From contig NZ_CP017580.1 of the NCBI RefSeq assembly GCF_001806325.1, positions 3,100,001-3,164,000 of the forward strand: a DNA stretch of 64,000 bases. Reading direction: 5' to 3'. The number at the start of each line of letters is the position of its first letter. Position 1 is the stretch's first letter. This DNA comes from Curtobacterium sp. BH-2-1-1. Lineage in GTDB: Bacteria; Actinomycetota; Actinomycetes; Actinomycetales; Microbacteriaceae. This document shows, one piece after another, positions 1 to 8,018 of the stretch. A model generated the notes under the pieces. It did not search any database and was not told the origin of the DNA. It saw nothing but the letters and a program-made list of their open reading frames with translations. A program made the translations under genes and the position numbers.

Positions 1-536
1 ACGCCGGACCCGGGGGAGCGGCCGGCCGCAGTGTCGACTGCGTCGATCCCCGTGGTGCCGCGTTCGGGCTCTGGCAGGCGCGCGCCCGACTCGGCGCGCA
101 GCACATCAACGCCCCCGGTGGGTGGGTGTTCAGCGACCTCCGTTCGACCGATCCGGAGCAGGCGATCGGGTTCTACGAGCAGCTCTTCGGCTGGCAGGTC
201 TCCGGCATCGAGGAAGGCCCGAGCGCGATGGTCCGGCTGCCCGGGTACGGCGACCACCTCGCGGCGACCTCGGACCCGGACATCCGCGAACGCCAGGTCG
301 GCGCGCCGGAGGGGTTCGCCGACGTCATCGGCGCGCTCGCCCGGCTCGACGCCGGTGCCGACGACTGGCACGTGTCGTTCAGCGTGGCGGACCGCGACGG
401 TGCCGCGGCGCTCGCCGAACAGCTCGGTGGCCGGGTGCTGGGCTCGTGGGACGGCTCCTGGACCCGGGCTGCGGAGCTGCAGGACCCGCAGGGTGCGACG
501 TTCCGCGTCACGCAGTTCGCGCCGCAGGACGGCTGA
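1..536 (+). CDS. VOC (glyoxalase-like) family protein, 5' end outside window
   Basis: The reading frame is open from base 3 to the TGA at 534-536, so the gene is cut by the left edge. A GTG at 126 could be taken as a start, but coding sequence clearly continues upstream (residues such as DPRGAAFGLWQ and HINAPGGWVF). That arrangement is typical of two-domain vicinal-oxygen-chelate proteins of the CFP30B/hydroxylase type: the end of one beta-alpha-beta-beta-beta module is followed by a second module opening with SDLRSTDPEQAIGFYEQLFGW and closing with LQDPQGATFRVTQF. VOC proteins use divalent metals for varied chemistry, and the substrate cannot be predicted. Nothing of the upstream context is visible. 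Confidence 0.8.
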   Translation, partial: AGPGGAAGRSVDCVDPRGAAFGLWQARARLGAQHINAPGGWVFSDLRSTDPEQAIGFYEQLFGWQVSGIEEGPSAMVRLPGYGDHLAATSDPDIRERQVGAPEGFADVIGALARLDAGADDWHVSFSVADRDGAAALAEQLGGRVLGSWDGSWTRAAELQDPQGATFRVTQFAPQDG

Positions 537-648
537 GTCCCGCCACGAGTCACAGGTCGCCGACCTCGACGCGGTGTGGGGACGTCGGCTCGCGGACGGT
601 ACAGCCCACCCGTCCTGGCCGTGAGCGCCCGCCGGTCGGCGGTGGGCG

Positions 649-954
649 TCAGGACGCGGACGGCAACGGCGCGCCGAGGGCTCGGCGCAGCGCCAGCCCG
701 GCGACCTGCTCGTCCGTGGTGTCGAGCAGCACCCGGTAGGTCTCCCCGGGCGTGACGAACTCGACGCACACCGCGTCGAAGTCGCACGGTTCGATCCGCC
801 ACCCGCGCACGGACTCCATCGGCACCGGCGTCAGGGCGTCCCGCTCGTAGCTGGTCTCGGCGGCGACGCGGTCGTCGAACACCCGGACGCGGCCGAAGGT
901 ACCGCGCCAGGTGAGCTGGAGGTCGAGCGTGGGGGAGACAGATGGGTCCGGCAC
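649..954 (-). CDS. hypothetical protein, 101 aa
   Basis: This 101-residue protein has no membrane segment or signal peptide and is not recognised. Its body is probably beta-rich (TWRGTFGRVRVFDDRVAAETSYERDA, shown here only in its first part, then GWRIEPCDFDAVCVEF). The GTG start at 954 is chosen because a -10-like TACGAT lies exactly 6 nt upstream on the minus strand (961-966), the usual geometry of a leaderless actinobacterial transcript. The gene is convergent with the VOC gene and divergent from nothing obvious; the next gene downstream of its promoter is the permease on the same strand. Codon use is strongly GC3-rich like its neighbours. The call as a real gene is moderate and the function is unknown. 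Confidence 0.6.
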   Translation of the reverse strand: MPDPSVSPTLDLQLTWRGTFGRVRVFDDRVAAETSYERDALTPVPMESVRGWRIEPCDFDAVCVEFVTPGETYRVLLDTTDEQVAGLALRRALGAPLPSAS

Positions 955-982
955 CCGCCGATCGTACCGACGGGTGCCGGAC
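946..982 (-). promoter_or_regulatory. leaderless promoter inside a 12-bp inverted repeat
   Basis: GTCCGGCACCCG at 946-957 and CGGGTGCCGGAC at 971-982 are perfect inverted repeats separated by 13 nt. The loop carries the minus-strand -10 TACGAT (961-966), and the 946-957 arm carries the GTG start codon of the 101-aa gene. Because transcription would begin at or near the GTG, only one arm is transcribed, so this is better read as a DNA operator than as an RNA hairpin. Confidence 0.45.
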
Positions 983-1071
983 CCTCTTGCACGCCCCGGG
1001 CGCGCTGTTTCGCTATCCGGACACTCCGCGCGTTCGCCGGTCGAGCCGACGGACGGGGGAGCTGCCGGTGA

Positions 1072-2709
1072 TCAGGCCCGGTGGTCGTCCGACCCGGCGT
1101 CCGACCCGGCGTCCGGACCAGCGGACGCATCCGTGGACCCGGTCGAGGAACCGTCCGTCGCTGCGGTCGAGGAGCCGTCCGTGCCGGCGCCGCTCCGACG
1201 CACCTGGTTCGCCGGATCCCGACCGGTCACCGGGTACGGACCCGTGATGCCCGAGCGGAGCGAGGCGATCCGGAGGATGCGGTCGCGCTGCAGGAACCAG
1301 CCGAGGATGAGCAGCGGGATCACGATGATGAGCGACGCGATCGTGTACGTGCCGATCGGGTAGTCGATCGCCATGAGCACGATGACGGTCGCGAGGAACA
1401 CCAGCGTCAGCCAGGACGTGTACGGCGCGCCCGGCAGCTTGAACGACGGCTCCTTCGCGAGCCCCTGCTTCGCCCACGACCGCAGCTTCATCTGGCAGAG
1501 GATGATCGTGCCCCAGGCGGTGATGATGCCGAGGCTCGCGATGTTCAGGGCGATCTCGAACGCCTGCCCGGGGACGAACAGGTTGAGGATGACGCCGACC
1601 AGCGTGAACGCCGAGGTGAGCAGGATGCCGGCGAACGGCACGCCGCCCTTCGTCATCTTCGTGGTCCACTTCGGCGCGGAGCCGTTCATGCCCATCGAGT
1701 GGAGTGCTCGTCCGGTCGAGTAGAGCCCGGCGTTCAGCGACGACAGCGCCGCGGTGAGGACGACGAAGTTCATGATCGAGCCGACGACCTGGCCGACCTG
1801 CGGGTTGCCGATCGACGAGAAGAAGGTCACGAAGGGGCTGACGCCGTCCTTGTACGACGTGTACGGCAGGAGCAGCGAGAGCAGGACGACCGACCCGACG
1901 TAGAACACCGCGATGCGGAAGACGACCGAGTTGATCGCGCGGGGGATGACCTTCTCGGTGTCCTGCGTCTCGCCGGACGCGGTGCCGACGAGCTCGATCG
2001 CGGCGTAGGCGAACACGACGCCCTGCACGACGAGGACCGCCGGGAGCAGGCCGGTCGGGAAGAGGCCGCCGTTGTCAGCCCAGATCTTGAACCCGGTCCG
2101 GACCGTCTCGCCGCCCGTCTCGACGGGGAACGCGAACACGAGCCACACGAGCGCGACGATGAGGAAGGCCACCAGGGCGGCGACCTTGATGATCGCGAAC
2201 CAGAACTCCAGCTCGCCGAACACCTTCACGGCGACGAGGTTCGCGGCCAGCACGACGACGAGCGCCGCGAGGGCCAGCGCCCACTGCGGGATCGCGCGCG
2301 GTCCGGCCCAGTAGTGCAGGTAGAGCGCGACCGCGGTGGTGTCCACGATCGAGGTCATCGCCCAGTTGAGGAAGTACATCCACCCGGCGGCGTACGCGAA
2401 CTTCTCCCCGAAGAACTCGCGGGCGTACGAGATGAACGACCCGGACGACGGTCGGTGCAGCACGAGCTCACCGAGTGCCCGGAGGATGAAGAACGCGAAG
2501 ATGCCCGCGATGAGGTACACGACCGCCAGGGCCGGCCCCGCGGTGTGCAGGCGACCGCCCGCGCCGAGGAAGAGCCCCGTGCCGATCGCGCCGCCGATGG
2601 CGATCATCTGCAGTTGCCGGGGCTTCAGCCCGTGCTGGTAGCCCTCCTGCTCGTGCGAGAAGTCGTTCGCGGGCGCGCGGTCCACCCCGGTGTCGTTCTG
2701 CGCTGTCAT
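1072..2709 (-). CDS. amino-acid permease, AnsP/GabP-type APC transporter
   Basis: This 545-aa polytopic membrane protein imports an amino acid by proton symport; it is an APC-superfamily (AAT family) carrier with about 12 hydrophobic helices. The family signature [13 protein letters not shown] begins TM1. The stretch with [18 protein letters not shown] and [16 protein letters not shown] closely resembles L-asparagine permease AnsP as I remember it, as do [10 protein letters not shown] and [13 protein letters not shown]. The long acidic/Ser-Thr C-terminal tail (about 50 residues rich in G, S, T, D) is hydrophilic and probably not conserved. The open frame extends 146 codons upstream, but the ATG at 2709 is chosen because the transporter domain starts just after it and a TAGCGT -10 box lies 7 nt upstream. 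Substrate specificity (asparagine, GABA or another) is not proven. Confidence 0.85.
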   Translation of the reverse strand: MTAQNDTGVDRAPANDFSHEQEGYQHGLKPRQLQMIAIGGAIGTGLFLGAGGRLHTAGPALAVVYLIAGIFAFFILRALGELVLHRPSSGSFISYAREFFGEKFAYAAGWMYFLNWAMTSIVDTTAVALYLHYWAGPRAIPQWALALAALVVVLAANLVAVKVFGELEFWFAIIKVAALVAFLIVALVWLVFAFPVETGGETVRTGFKIWADNGGLFPTGLLPAVLVVQGVVFAYAAIELVGTASGETQDTEKVIPRAINSVVFRIAVFYVGSVVLLSLLLPYTSYKDGVSPFVTFFSSIGNPQVGQVVGSIMNFVVLTAALSSLNAGLYSTGRALHSMGMNGSAPKWTTKMTKGGVPFAGILLTSAFTLVGVILNLFVPGQAFEIALNIASLGIITAWGTIILCQMKLRSWAKQGLAKEPSFKLPGAPYTSWLTLVFLATVIVLMAIDYPIGTYTIASLIIVIPLLILGWFLQRDRILRIASLRSGITGPYPVTGRDPANQVRRSGAGTDGSSTAATDGSSTGSTDASAGPDAGSDAGSDDHRA

Positions 2710-2716
2710 GCGCGAC

Positions 2717-2722
2717 ACGCTA
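2717..2722 (-). promoter_or_regulatory. -10 box (TAGCGT) of leaderless permease transcript
   Basis: On the minus strand TAGCGT lies 7 nt before the permease ATG at 2709, the spacing expected when the transcript begins at the start codon. No Shine-Dalgarno sequence is visible in those 7 nt. Confidence 0.5.
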
Positions 2723-2800
2723 CAGGTGCGTCGAACCGGGGTGGCACACAACCATGCGAGTCTCCTGAAAAGTAACGAGCCGGTCACGATCGCGATCCCC

Positions 2801-2841
2801 GCACCGGTGGGCGACACGCCGTGAACGGGGTACACCGGTGC
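2801..2841. repeat. two CACCGGTG palindromes 31 bp apart
   Basis: The 8-bp palindrome CACCGGTG occurs at 2802-2809 and 2833-2840, about three helical turns apart, and the extended arms GCACCGGTG/CACCGGTGC also form an inverted repeat. The pair lies in the 422-bp region between the divergent permease and the proVWX-type operon, so it is a plausible operator. The cognate protein is unknown. Confidence 0.4.
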
Positions 2842-2886
2842 CGGGATTCCGGCGGACCCGGATTCGCGACGGGGGACAAGCGCCGA

Positions 2887-3131
2887 TAGCCTTGAACGTC
2901 CCTTCAGGGGACACCGACGATCAGGACGCGTCCACCGCAGCAGCACAGCGGGGGCCGTACGGTCGGCTGGACCGGGGTCGTCCCGAGTACGACCCCCGCG
3001 TGCGTGATCGCTCGCCCTGCGCCGTTGCGCGGGCTCGATGCGATGCCGCCGAACACGGTGCCGGGCGACCCGTCCGCAACCACCGGTACCGCCGTGCGCC
3101 GTTCCGCGCCGCGGTCCCGCGAGGAGCACCG
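2887..3131 (+). promoter_or_regulatory. promoter and ~240-nt structured leader of the proVWX-type operon
   Basis: TAGCCT (2887-2892) is the best plus-strand -10 candidate before the ABC operon, leaving a leader of about 230 nt. The leader contains a small GTCCC/GGGAC hairpin near 2898-2912, and a strong stem of GGGGTCGT (2974-2981) with ACGACCCC (2989-2996). It ends in a GAGGAG Shine-Dalgarno just before the TTG start. I could not match it to a known riboswitch. No gene is convincingly encoded in it. Confidence 0.35.
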
Positions 3132-4454
3132 TTGACCATCGCACCACCCCAGGACCGGCGTGCCGTCACGCCGGACCACCCCACCGACGTCCCGGCCGTG
3201 TGCGTGCACGGCGCCTACAAGGTCTTCGGCCGCCGACCCGGTGAAGCGGTCCGCCGTCTGGCCGACGGCGCCACCCGTGACGAGGTCCGTGACCTCGGCT
3301 CGGCAGCCGTCATCGACGCGTCCTTCGACGTGCGTCCCGGCGAGATCTTCGTCGTCATGGGCCTGTCCGGCTCGGGCAAGTCGACGCTCATCCGCATGCT
3401 GAACGGCCTGCTGGAGCCGACCGCGGGCAGCGTCGAGATCGGCGGCCGGACGGTCACCAAGGCGACGCCGAAGGAGATCCGCGAGATCCGCCGCACCAGC
3501 GTGTCGATGGTCTTCCAGCACTTCGCGCTGCTGCCGCACCGCACGGTGCTCGAGAACGTCGCGTACGGCCTCGAGGTCAACGGCGTCGACAAGGCCACCC
3601 GGCTCGCCAAGGCCCGCGAGGTCATCGGCCTGGTCGGACTCGACGTCTGGTCGGACGCCAGGCCCGACGAGCTCTCCGGCGGCATGCAGCAGCGCGTCGG
3701 CATCGCCCGCGCCCTCGCCGCCGAGACCGACGTCCTGCTGATGGACGAGGCCTTCAGCGCCCTCGACCCGCTCATCCGCCGCGAGATGCAGGAGCAGCTC
3801 GTCGACCTGCAGCAGCGCCTCGGCAAGACGATCGTCTTCATCACGCACGACCTCAACGAGGCGATGTTCCTCGGCGACCGGATCGCCGTGATGCGCGACG
3901 GCCGGATCGTGCAGATCGGTTCGCCGGAGGACATCCTCACGGACCCCGCGAACGACTACGTCGCCCAGTTCGTGCAGGACGTCGACCGTGCCCGCGTGCT
4001 CACCGCGTCGAGCGTCATGGAGCCCGCACGTGCCGCGGTCCCGCTGACCGTCGGCCCGCGTGGCGCGCTCCGGACCATGCGCGACCTGCAGACGGCCGCG
4101 GTCTTCGTGACCGGACGCGGCCGGAAGCTCGAGGGCTGGGTCCGCGACCGGCACGTGATGCGCCAGGTCAAGGCCGGCGACACGAACCTCGACGCCATCG
4201 TCAACACCGAGTACGCCCGGGTCGCGCCGGAGACCGCGCTGACCGACCTGTTCGAGCTCGCGGTGGAGTCGCCGCTGCCGATCGCGGTCGTCGACGACGA
4301 AGGGCGCCTGCTCGGGGTCGTCCCGCGCGTCACCCTGCTCGCCGCCCTCGGCAACGTGCCGACGGCGACGATGCCCATCCCGGTGCTCGAGCCGGTCACC
4401 CGCATCTCCGACTCCGACATGGACTCGACCCTCGCCGAAGGAGACCACGCATGA
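3132..4454 (+). CDS. proV: glycine betaine/proline ABC transporter ATP-binding protein
   Basis: This 440-aa protein is the ATPase of an osmoprotectant importer (ProV/OpuAA family). It has an N-terminal family-specific extension ([11 protein letters not shown]), Walker [10 protein letters not shown] with Lys83, Q-loop [14 protein letters not shown], signature [15 protein letters not shown] and Walker [15 protein letters not shown]. The C-terminal third (from about residue 290) is a CBS-like regulatory region, as in ProV/OpuA where it senses ionic strength. The TTG at 3132 is chosen: GAGGAG lies just upstream and the conserved extension starts soon after, whereas the longer frame upstream is low-complexity. 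The gene overlaps the permease gene by 4 nt (ATGA). Function by family is strong; the exact substrate (betaine, proline, choline) is inferred. Confidence 0.9.
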   Translation: MTIAPPQDRRAVTPDHPTDVPAVCVHGAYKVFGRRPGEAVRRLADGATRDEVRDLGSAAVIDASFDVRPGEIFVVMGLSGSGKSTLIRMLNGLLEPTAGSVEIGGRTVTKATPKEIREIRRTSVSMVFQHFALLPHRTVLENVAYGLEVNGVDKATRLAKAREVIGLVGLDVWSDARPDELSGGMQQRVGIARALAAETDVLLMDEAFSALDPLIRREMQEQLVDLQQRLGKTIVFITHDLNEAMFLGDRIAVMRDGRIVQIGSPEDILTDPANDYVAQFVQDVDRARVLTASSVMEPARAAVPLTVGPRGALRTMRDLQTAAVFVTGRGRKLEGWVRDRHVMRQVKAGDTNLDAIVNTEYARVAPETALTDLFELAVESPLPIAVVDDEGRLLGVVPRVTLLAALGNVPTATMPIPVLEPVTRISDSDMDSTLAEGDHA

Positions 4455-5428
4455 TCACCCCCGGTACCAACTCCTTCGGCGCCTTCCACCTGCCCCTCGG
4501 CACCTGGGTCGCAGCGATCGTCGACTGGATCACCACCTACCTCTCCGGCTTCTTCGACGTCGTCCGCTACGTGTTCACGTGGATGGACGCGTGGATGGAG
4601 TACTTCCTCTCCACGCCGCCGTTCTGGGTGGTCGTCGCGATCCTCGTGGTCCTGGCGTTCGTCGCGAAGGGCTGGAAGCTCGCGCTCGGCGCCGCCGTCG
4701 GTCTGCTCTTCATCGTGAGCGTCGGCCAGTGGACGAACGCGATGGACACCCTCGCCCTCGTGATCGTCGCCGCGGGGCTCGCTGTCGTGTTCAGCATCCC
4801 GCTCGGCATCTGGGCCGCCCGCTCGGACACCGCCAGCCGGATCATCCGCCCGGTGCTCGACTTCATGCAGACCACCCCGGCCTTCGTCTACTTGATCCCG
4901 GCGCTGCTGCTCTTCCGCGTCGGCGTCGTCCCCGGCATCGTCGCGACGATCGTGTTCGCGATGGCTCCGGGCGTCCGGCTCACCGAGCTCGGCATTCGCG
5001 GGGTCCCGAGCGAGGTCGTCGAGGCGGGCGCCGCGTTCGGGTCGAGCCCGTGGCGCATCCTCCGCCAGATCCAGCTGCCGCTCGCGAAGGCCAGCATCAT
5101 GGCGGGCGTCAACCAGGTCATCATGCTGTCGCTCTCGATGGTCGTCATCGCCGGCATGGTCGGCGCCGGGGGACTCGGCGAGCAGATCGTCGCCTCGCTG
5201 AACCGCATCGACGTCGGTCTCGGCGCGGAAGCCGGCCTGTCGGTGGTGGTGCTGGCGATCCTGCTGGACCGCCTGACCGCAGCGCTCGGCGGTGACTCGG
5301 GCCGCGCCTCCAGGCTCTTCGGACGTGCGAAGCGGAAGCCCACCGCGACCGCGACGCCGAACGCGGCGACCGCCCAGACCGCCGCCACCACCGAAGCGGT
5401 CACCGACCGCCAGACCGTCGACGCGTGA
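4451..5428 (+). CDS. proW: glycine betaine/proline ABC transporter permease
   Basis: This 325-aa inner-membrane permease (ProW/OpuAB type) has about six to seven hydrophobic helices. The first hydrophobic block (residues 15-75) precedes the binding-protein-dependent transport core, which contains the EAA-like loop GVPSEVVEAGAAFGSSPWRILRQ (given here in part) and the conserved QTTPAFVYLIPALLLF region. The last 40 residues are an Ala/Thr-rich cytoplasmic tail with no obvious function. The start ATG overlaps the proV stop by 4 nt, implying translational coupling. The CCGCGCCTCC repeat arm sits in the 3' part of the gene (5302-5311). Confidence 0.9.
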   Translation: MITPGTNSFGAFHLPLGTWVAAIVDWITTYLSGFFDVVRYVFTWMDAWMEYFLSTPPFWVVVAILVVLAFVAKGWKLALGAAVGLLFIVSVGQWTNAMDTLALVIVAAGLAVVFSIPLGIWAARSDTASRIIRPVLDFMQTTPAFVYLIPALLLFRVGVVPGIVATIVFAMAPGVRLTELGIRGVPSEVVEAGAAFGSSPWRILRQIQLPLAKASIMAGVNQVIMLSLSMVVIAGMVGAGGLGEQIVASLNRIDVGLGAEAGLSVVVLAILLDRLTAALGGDSGRASRLFGRAKRKPTATATPNAATAQTAATTEAVTDRQTVDA

Positions 5429-5442
5429 GGAAGGAACAGATC

Positions 5443-6357
5443 ATGAAGCGAACCAAGCGCACCCTCGCGGCCGCCGCGCTCGCCGCCGCCACCGCCCTCG
5501 GCCTGTCCGCGTGCATGCCGCCCGGGTACTACGGCGCCTCCGGCACGCTCGACAACGGCGACCAGAAGTCCATGCACGTCGTCGTCTTCAACGGCTGGGA
5601 CGAGGACACCGCCGCGAGCTACCTCTGGAAGCACGTCCTCGAGCAGAAGGGCTACGACGTCCAGCTCACGAACTCCGACGTCGCGCCCGCCTACACGGGC
5701 CTCGCATCCGGCGACTACGACGTCGTGTTCGACACCTGGCTGCCGAACACGCACAAGGAGTACATGGACACGTACGGCAAGGACCTCACGGACCTCGGCG
5801 CGTGGAACGAGCAGGCGTCGCTCGAGCTCGCCGTGCCGGAGTACTCGGACATCGACTCGATCGACGAACTGCAGGCGAAGGCCTCGGACTTCGGCAACAA
5901 GATCGTCGGCATCGAGCCCGCGGCCGGCGAGACGAAGGTCGTGCAGGACCAGGTGATCCCGAAGTACGGCCTCGACGGGATGGACTTCATCACGAGTTCG
6001 ACGCCGGCGATGCTCGCCGACCTCAAGGCCGCGATCGCGAAGAAGGAGGACGTCGTCGTGACGCTGTGGCGTCCGCACTGGGCGTACGACGCCTTCCCGA
6101 TCAAGGACCTGGAGGACCCGAAGGGCGCCCTCGGCAAGAACGAGGAGATCCACACCATCGCCAAGAAGGACTTCGCCGACGAGTTCCCGCAGGCGTCGAA
6201 GTGGATGGAGAACTTCGCGATGGACTCCGACACGCTCTACTCACTCGAGAACGCGCTCGTGAACAGCGGTGCGAAGACGAGCGAGTACCCGGCGATCACC
6301 GCGAAGTGGGCGTCCGAGCACCAGGACTACGTGGACTCGCTCACCTCGACGAAGTAG
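5443..6357 (+). CDS. proX: glycine betaine-type substrate-binding lipoprotein
   Basis: This 304-aa OpuAC/ProX-family binding protein begins with a lipoprotein signal: MKRTKRT, an alanine-rich hydrophobic core, then LSAC with Cys24 as the lipidated residue. The body contains features of the fold such as NGWDEDTAASYLWKHVLEQ, DVVFDTWLPNTHKEYM, GAWNEQASLELAVPEY and VVVTLWRPHWAYDAFP, whose aromatic residues normally cage quaternary ammonium groups. A GTG at 5425 overlaps the permease stop, but the AGGAAGG at 5428-5434 is correctly spaced for the ATG at 5443, so that start is preferred. It is the last gene of the operon, followed by a hairpin terminator. Confidence 0.9.
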   Translation: MKRTKRTLAAAALAAATALGLSACMPPGYYGASGTLDNGDQKSMHVVVFNGWDEDTAASYLWKHVLEQKGYDVQLTNSDVAPAYTGLASGDYDVVFDTWLPNTHKEYMDTYGKDLTDLGAWNEQASLELAVPEYSDIDSIDELQAKASDFGNKIVGIEPAAGETKVVQDQVIPKYGLDGMDFITSSTPAMLADLKAAIAKKEDVVVTLWRPHWAYDAFPIKDLEDPKGALGKNEEIHTIAKKDFADEFPQASKWMENFAMDSDTLYSLENALVNSGAKTSEYPAITAKWASEHQDYVDSLTSTK

Positions 6358-6370
6358 CAGCAGCCCCTGC

Positions 6371-6407
6371 CAGGAGGCGCGGTGCCGGTCCGGCGCCGCG
6401 CCTCCTG
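6371..6407 (+). terminator. hairpin terminator after proX-like gene (GGAGGCGCGG family)
   Basis: CAGGAGGCGCGG (6371-6382) pairs perfectly with CCGCGCCTCCTG (6396-6407), 12 bp with a 13-nt loop, 13 nt after the stop codon. There is no U-tract, as is common in this lineage. Confidence 0.65.
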
Positions 6408-6464
6408 TCGTGCGGGTGGTCGCGTTCCTGAACGACGTCCGTCGTCCACCGCTTCGATGGAGGG

Positions 6465-7631
6465 ATGGACATCCTCCTCCGGCTCCTCGTCGCGATCGGC
6501 GTCGCGCTGCTCGTCACCGCCGCCGCCGCGCTCGTCCTGCACCTCGTCTTCCGCGCACTCGCGCGGCGGGAACGCTGGGCGGCCGTGCTCTCCCGACGCA
6601 TGAAGCACCCGTTCCGCACCGAACTGCTCGTCGTGCTCCTCTGGGTCGCGTTCGTCACGAGCGTCCCGAACCGGCCGGACGCCTTCCCGTGGCGCGCGCC
6701 GGTGTCGCACGGCTTCCTCATCGCCACGATCGCCGCGGGTACCTGGCTGGCGTGCCAGATCGCGATCTTCCTCGAGGACCTCGGCCTGCACCGCTTCCGC
6801 ATCGACGTCCCGGACAACCGGCAGGCCCGCCGCATCCGCACGCAGGTCCTCGTGATCCGCCGGCTGACCGTCGCGGTGCTCGTGATCATCGGCATCGGCG
6901 CGATCCTGCTGACCTTCCCGGGGGTCGAGGCAGCCGGGGCGAGCGTGCTCGCGTCGGCGGGGCTCATCTCCGTCATCGCCGGCCTCGCGGCGCAGTCGAC
7001 GCTGGGCAACGTCTTCGCCGGCATGCAGCTCGCGTTCTCCGGGTCGATCCGTGTCGACGACGTCGTCGTGGTCGAGCAGCAGTGGGGGCGGATCGAGGAG
7101 ATCACCCTCACCTACGTCGTCGTGCACCTGTGGGACGACCGACGCTTCGTGCTGCCGTCGACGTACTTCACGAGCACGCCGTTCGAGAACTGGACCCGGA
7201 CCAACAGCGAGCTGCTCGGTGCCGTCGAGCTCGACCTCGACTGGCGGGTCCGGCCGGGGGAGATGCGGGCCGAGCTCGACCGGATCCTCGACCGCACCGA
7301 GCTCTGGGACCGCCGGGTGAAGGTCCTGCAGGTCACCGACGCCGTGCAGGGGTCCGTGCGTGTCCGGGTCCTCGCGACCTCGCACGACGCGCCGTCCCTG
7401 TTCGACCTGCGCTGCTACATCCGCGAGGAGCTCGTCGACTGGATCCAGCGGACCCATCCCGACGCGCTGCCGGTCCAGCGGGTGCTCATGGTGGACGAGG
7501 TCGCGGCGCCGCGACGGCGCGCGGCGTCGACCGCGTCGGAGTCCGCGCTGTTCACGCCGGACCAGGACGACCGTGCGGCGCTCTTCACGGGGCCGATCCA
7601 GACCTCGGACATCCCGCGGTCGGAGCGCTGA
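6465..7631 (+). CDS. MscS-family mechanosensitive ion channel
   Basis: This 388-aa membrane protein has about four hydrophobic helices in the first 170 residues. The pore-lining TM3 and beta domain are recognisable: ASAGLISVIAGLAAQSTLGN, then FAGMQLAFSGSIRVDDVVVV and EEITLTYVVVHLWDDRRFVLPS, which are the MscS hallmarks. The region around residues 245-345 matches the alpha/beta vestibule domain. Such channels open on membrane tension and release solutes on hypo-osmotic shock, which fits the osmoprotectant importer upstream on the same strand. The ATG at 6465 has GGAGGG directly abutting it, too close for a normal Shine-Dalgarno, so the initiation mode is uncertain. The tail of about 40 residues is variable. 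Confidence 0.88.
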   Translation: MDILLRLLVAIGVALLVTAAAALVLHLVFRALARRERWAAVLSRRMKHPFRTELLVVLLWVAFVTSVPNRPDAFPWRAPVSHGFLIATIAAGTWLACQIAIFLEDLGLHRFRIDVPDNRQARRIRTQVLVIRRLTVAVLVIIGIGAILLTFPGVEAAGASVLASAGLISVIAGLAAQSTLGNVFAGMQLAFSGSIRVDDVVVVEQQWGRIEEITLTYVVVHLWDDRRFVLPSTYFTSTPFENWTRTNSELLGAVELDLDWRVRPGEMRAELDRILDRTELWDRRVKVLQVTDAVQGSVRVRVLATSHDAPSLFDLRCYIREELVDWIQRTHPDALPVQRVLMVDEVAAPRRRAASTASESALFTPDQDDRAALFTGPIQTSDIPRSER

Positions 7632-7649
7632 CCGGCCGGCCCGGAACCT

Positions 7650-7697
7650 GACGGACGGGAGGGACGGTGCCAGCTGGCATCGTCCCTCCCGTCCGTC
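7650..7697. terminator. bidirectional terminator between convergent genes
   Basis: GACGGACGGGAGGGACG (7650-7666) pairs perfectly over 17 bp with 7681-7697, and the 14-nt loop itself contains TGCCA/TGGCA that can extend the stem. It lies between the MscS gene and the minus-strand 63-aa gene. Confidence 0.7.
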
Positions 7698-7728
7698 ACC
7701 GGGTCGCGTCCCGTCACCGGGTCGCGTC
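7693..7728. repeat. 18-bp tandem duplication
   Basis: CCGTCACCGGGTCGCGTC is present twice in direct tandem (7693-7710 and 7711-7728), overlapping the right edge of the terminator. It is probably a simple duplication downstream of the 63-aa gene. Confidence 0.6.
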
Positions 7729-7733
7729 GCGGT

Positions 7734-7925
7734 CTACGGCTGCTTGGCCTTGACGGCGCGGTCGTCCTCGACGACCGTGCCGATCGCCACGAGCGTCGTC
7801 GCGATCCACGCCACCCACGTCAGCGCGAGGCGCCAGTCACGCGGGCCCTGCCGCGTGGTCTGCACCACGCTGTAGCCGCTGATGATCGAACTCCACACCG
7901 CACCGCTGAACATGAACTTCCGCAC
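7734..7925 (-). CDS. small membrane protein, 63 aa
   Basis: This short gene is well supported by an AGGAGGAA Shine-Dalgarno 3 nt before the GTG at 7925. The 63 residues read VRKFMFSGAVWSSIISGYS at the start, then a polar loop (TTRQGPRDW), one clear hydrophobic helix (ALTWVAWIATTLVAIGTVV) and a charged tail (EDDRAVKAKQP). It resembles a one- or two-helix membrane peptide of unknown role. It lies between the MscS terminator and the divergently oriented ArsB-like permease. It was not part of any long open frame considered real on this strand, so it would be easy to miss. Confidence 0.6.
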   Translation of the reverse strand: MRKFMFSGAVWSSIISGYSVVQTTRQGPRDWRLALTWVAWIATTLVAIGTVVEDDRAVKAKQP

Positions 7926-8018
7926 GGGTTCCTCCTGTCGTCGTCCCGTCAACGCTACCGGCCAGTACATTGGAGCGCCGCCGGACGCCCTGCCCGGCGC
8001 ACTCGTGGAGGAGTCGTC

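Noticed and set aside
1081..2775. 564-codon plus-strand open frame opposite the permease
   Set aside because: Its translation is Asp/Glu/Arg-rich low complexity typical of the complement of GC3-rich genes, and the permease on the other strand is unambiguous.
2720..2914. Small minus-strand open frame upstream of the permease
   Set aside because: It overlaps the permease promoter, has an Arg-rich composition and no ribosome site.
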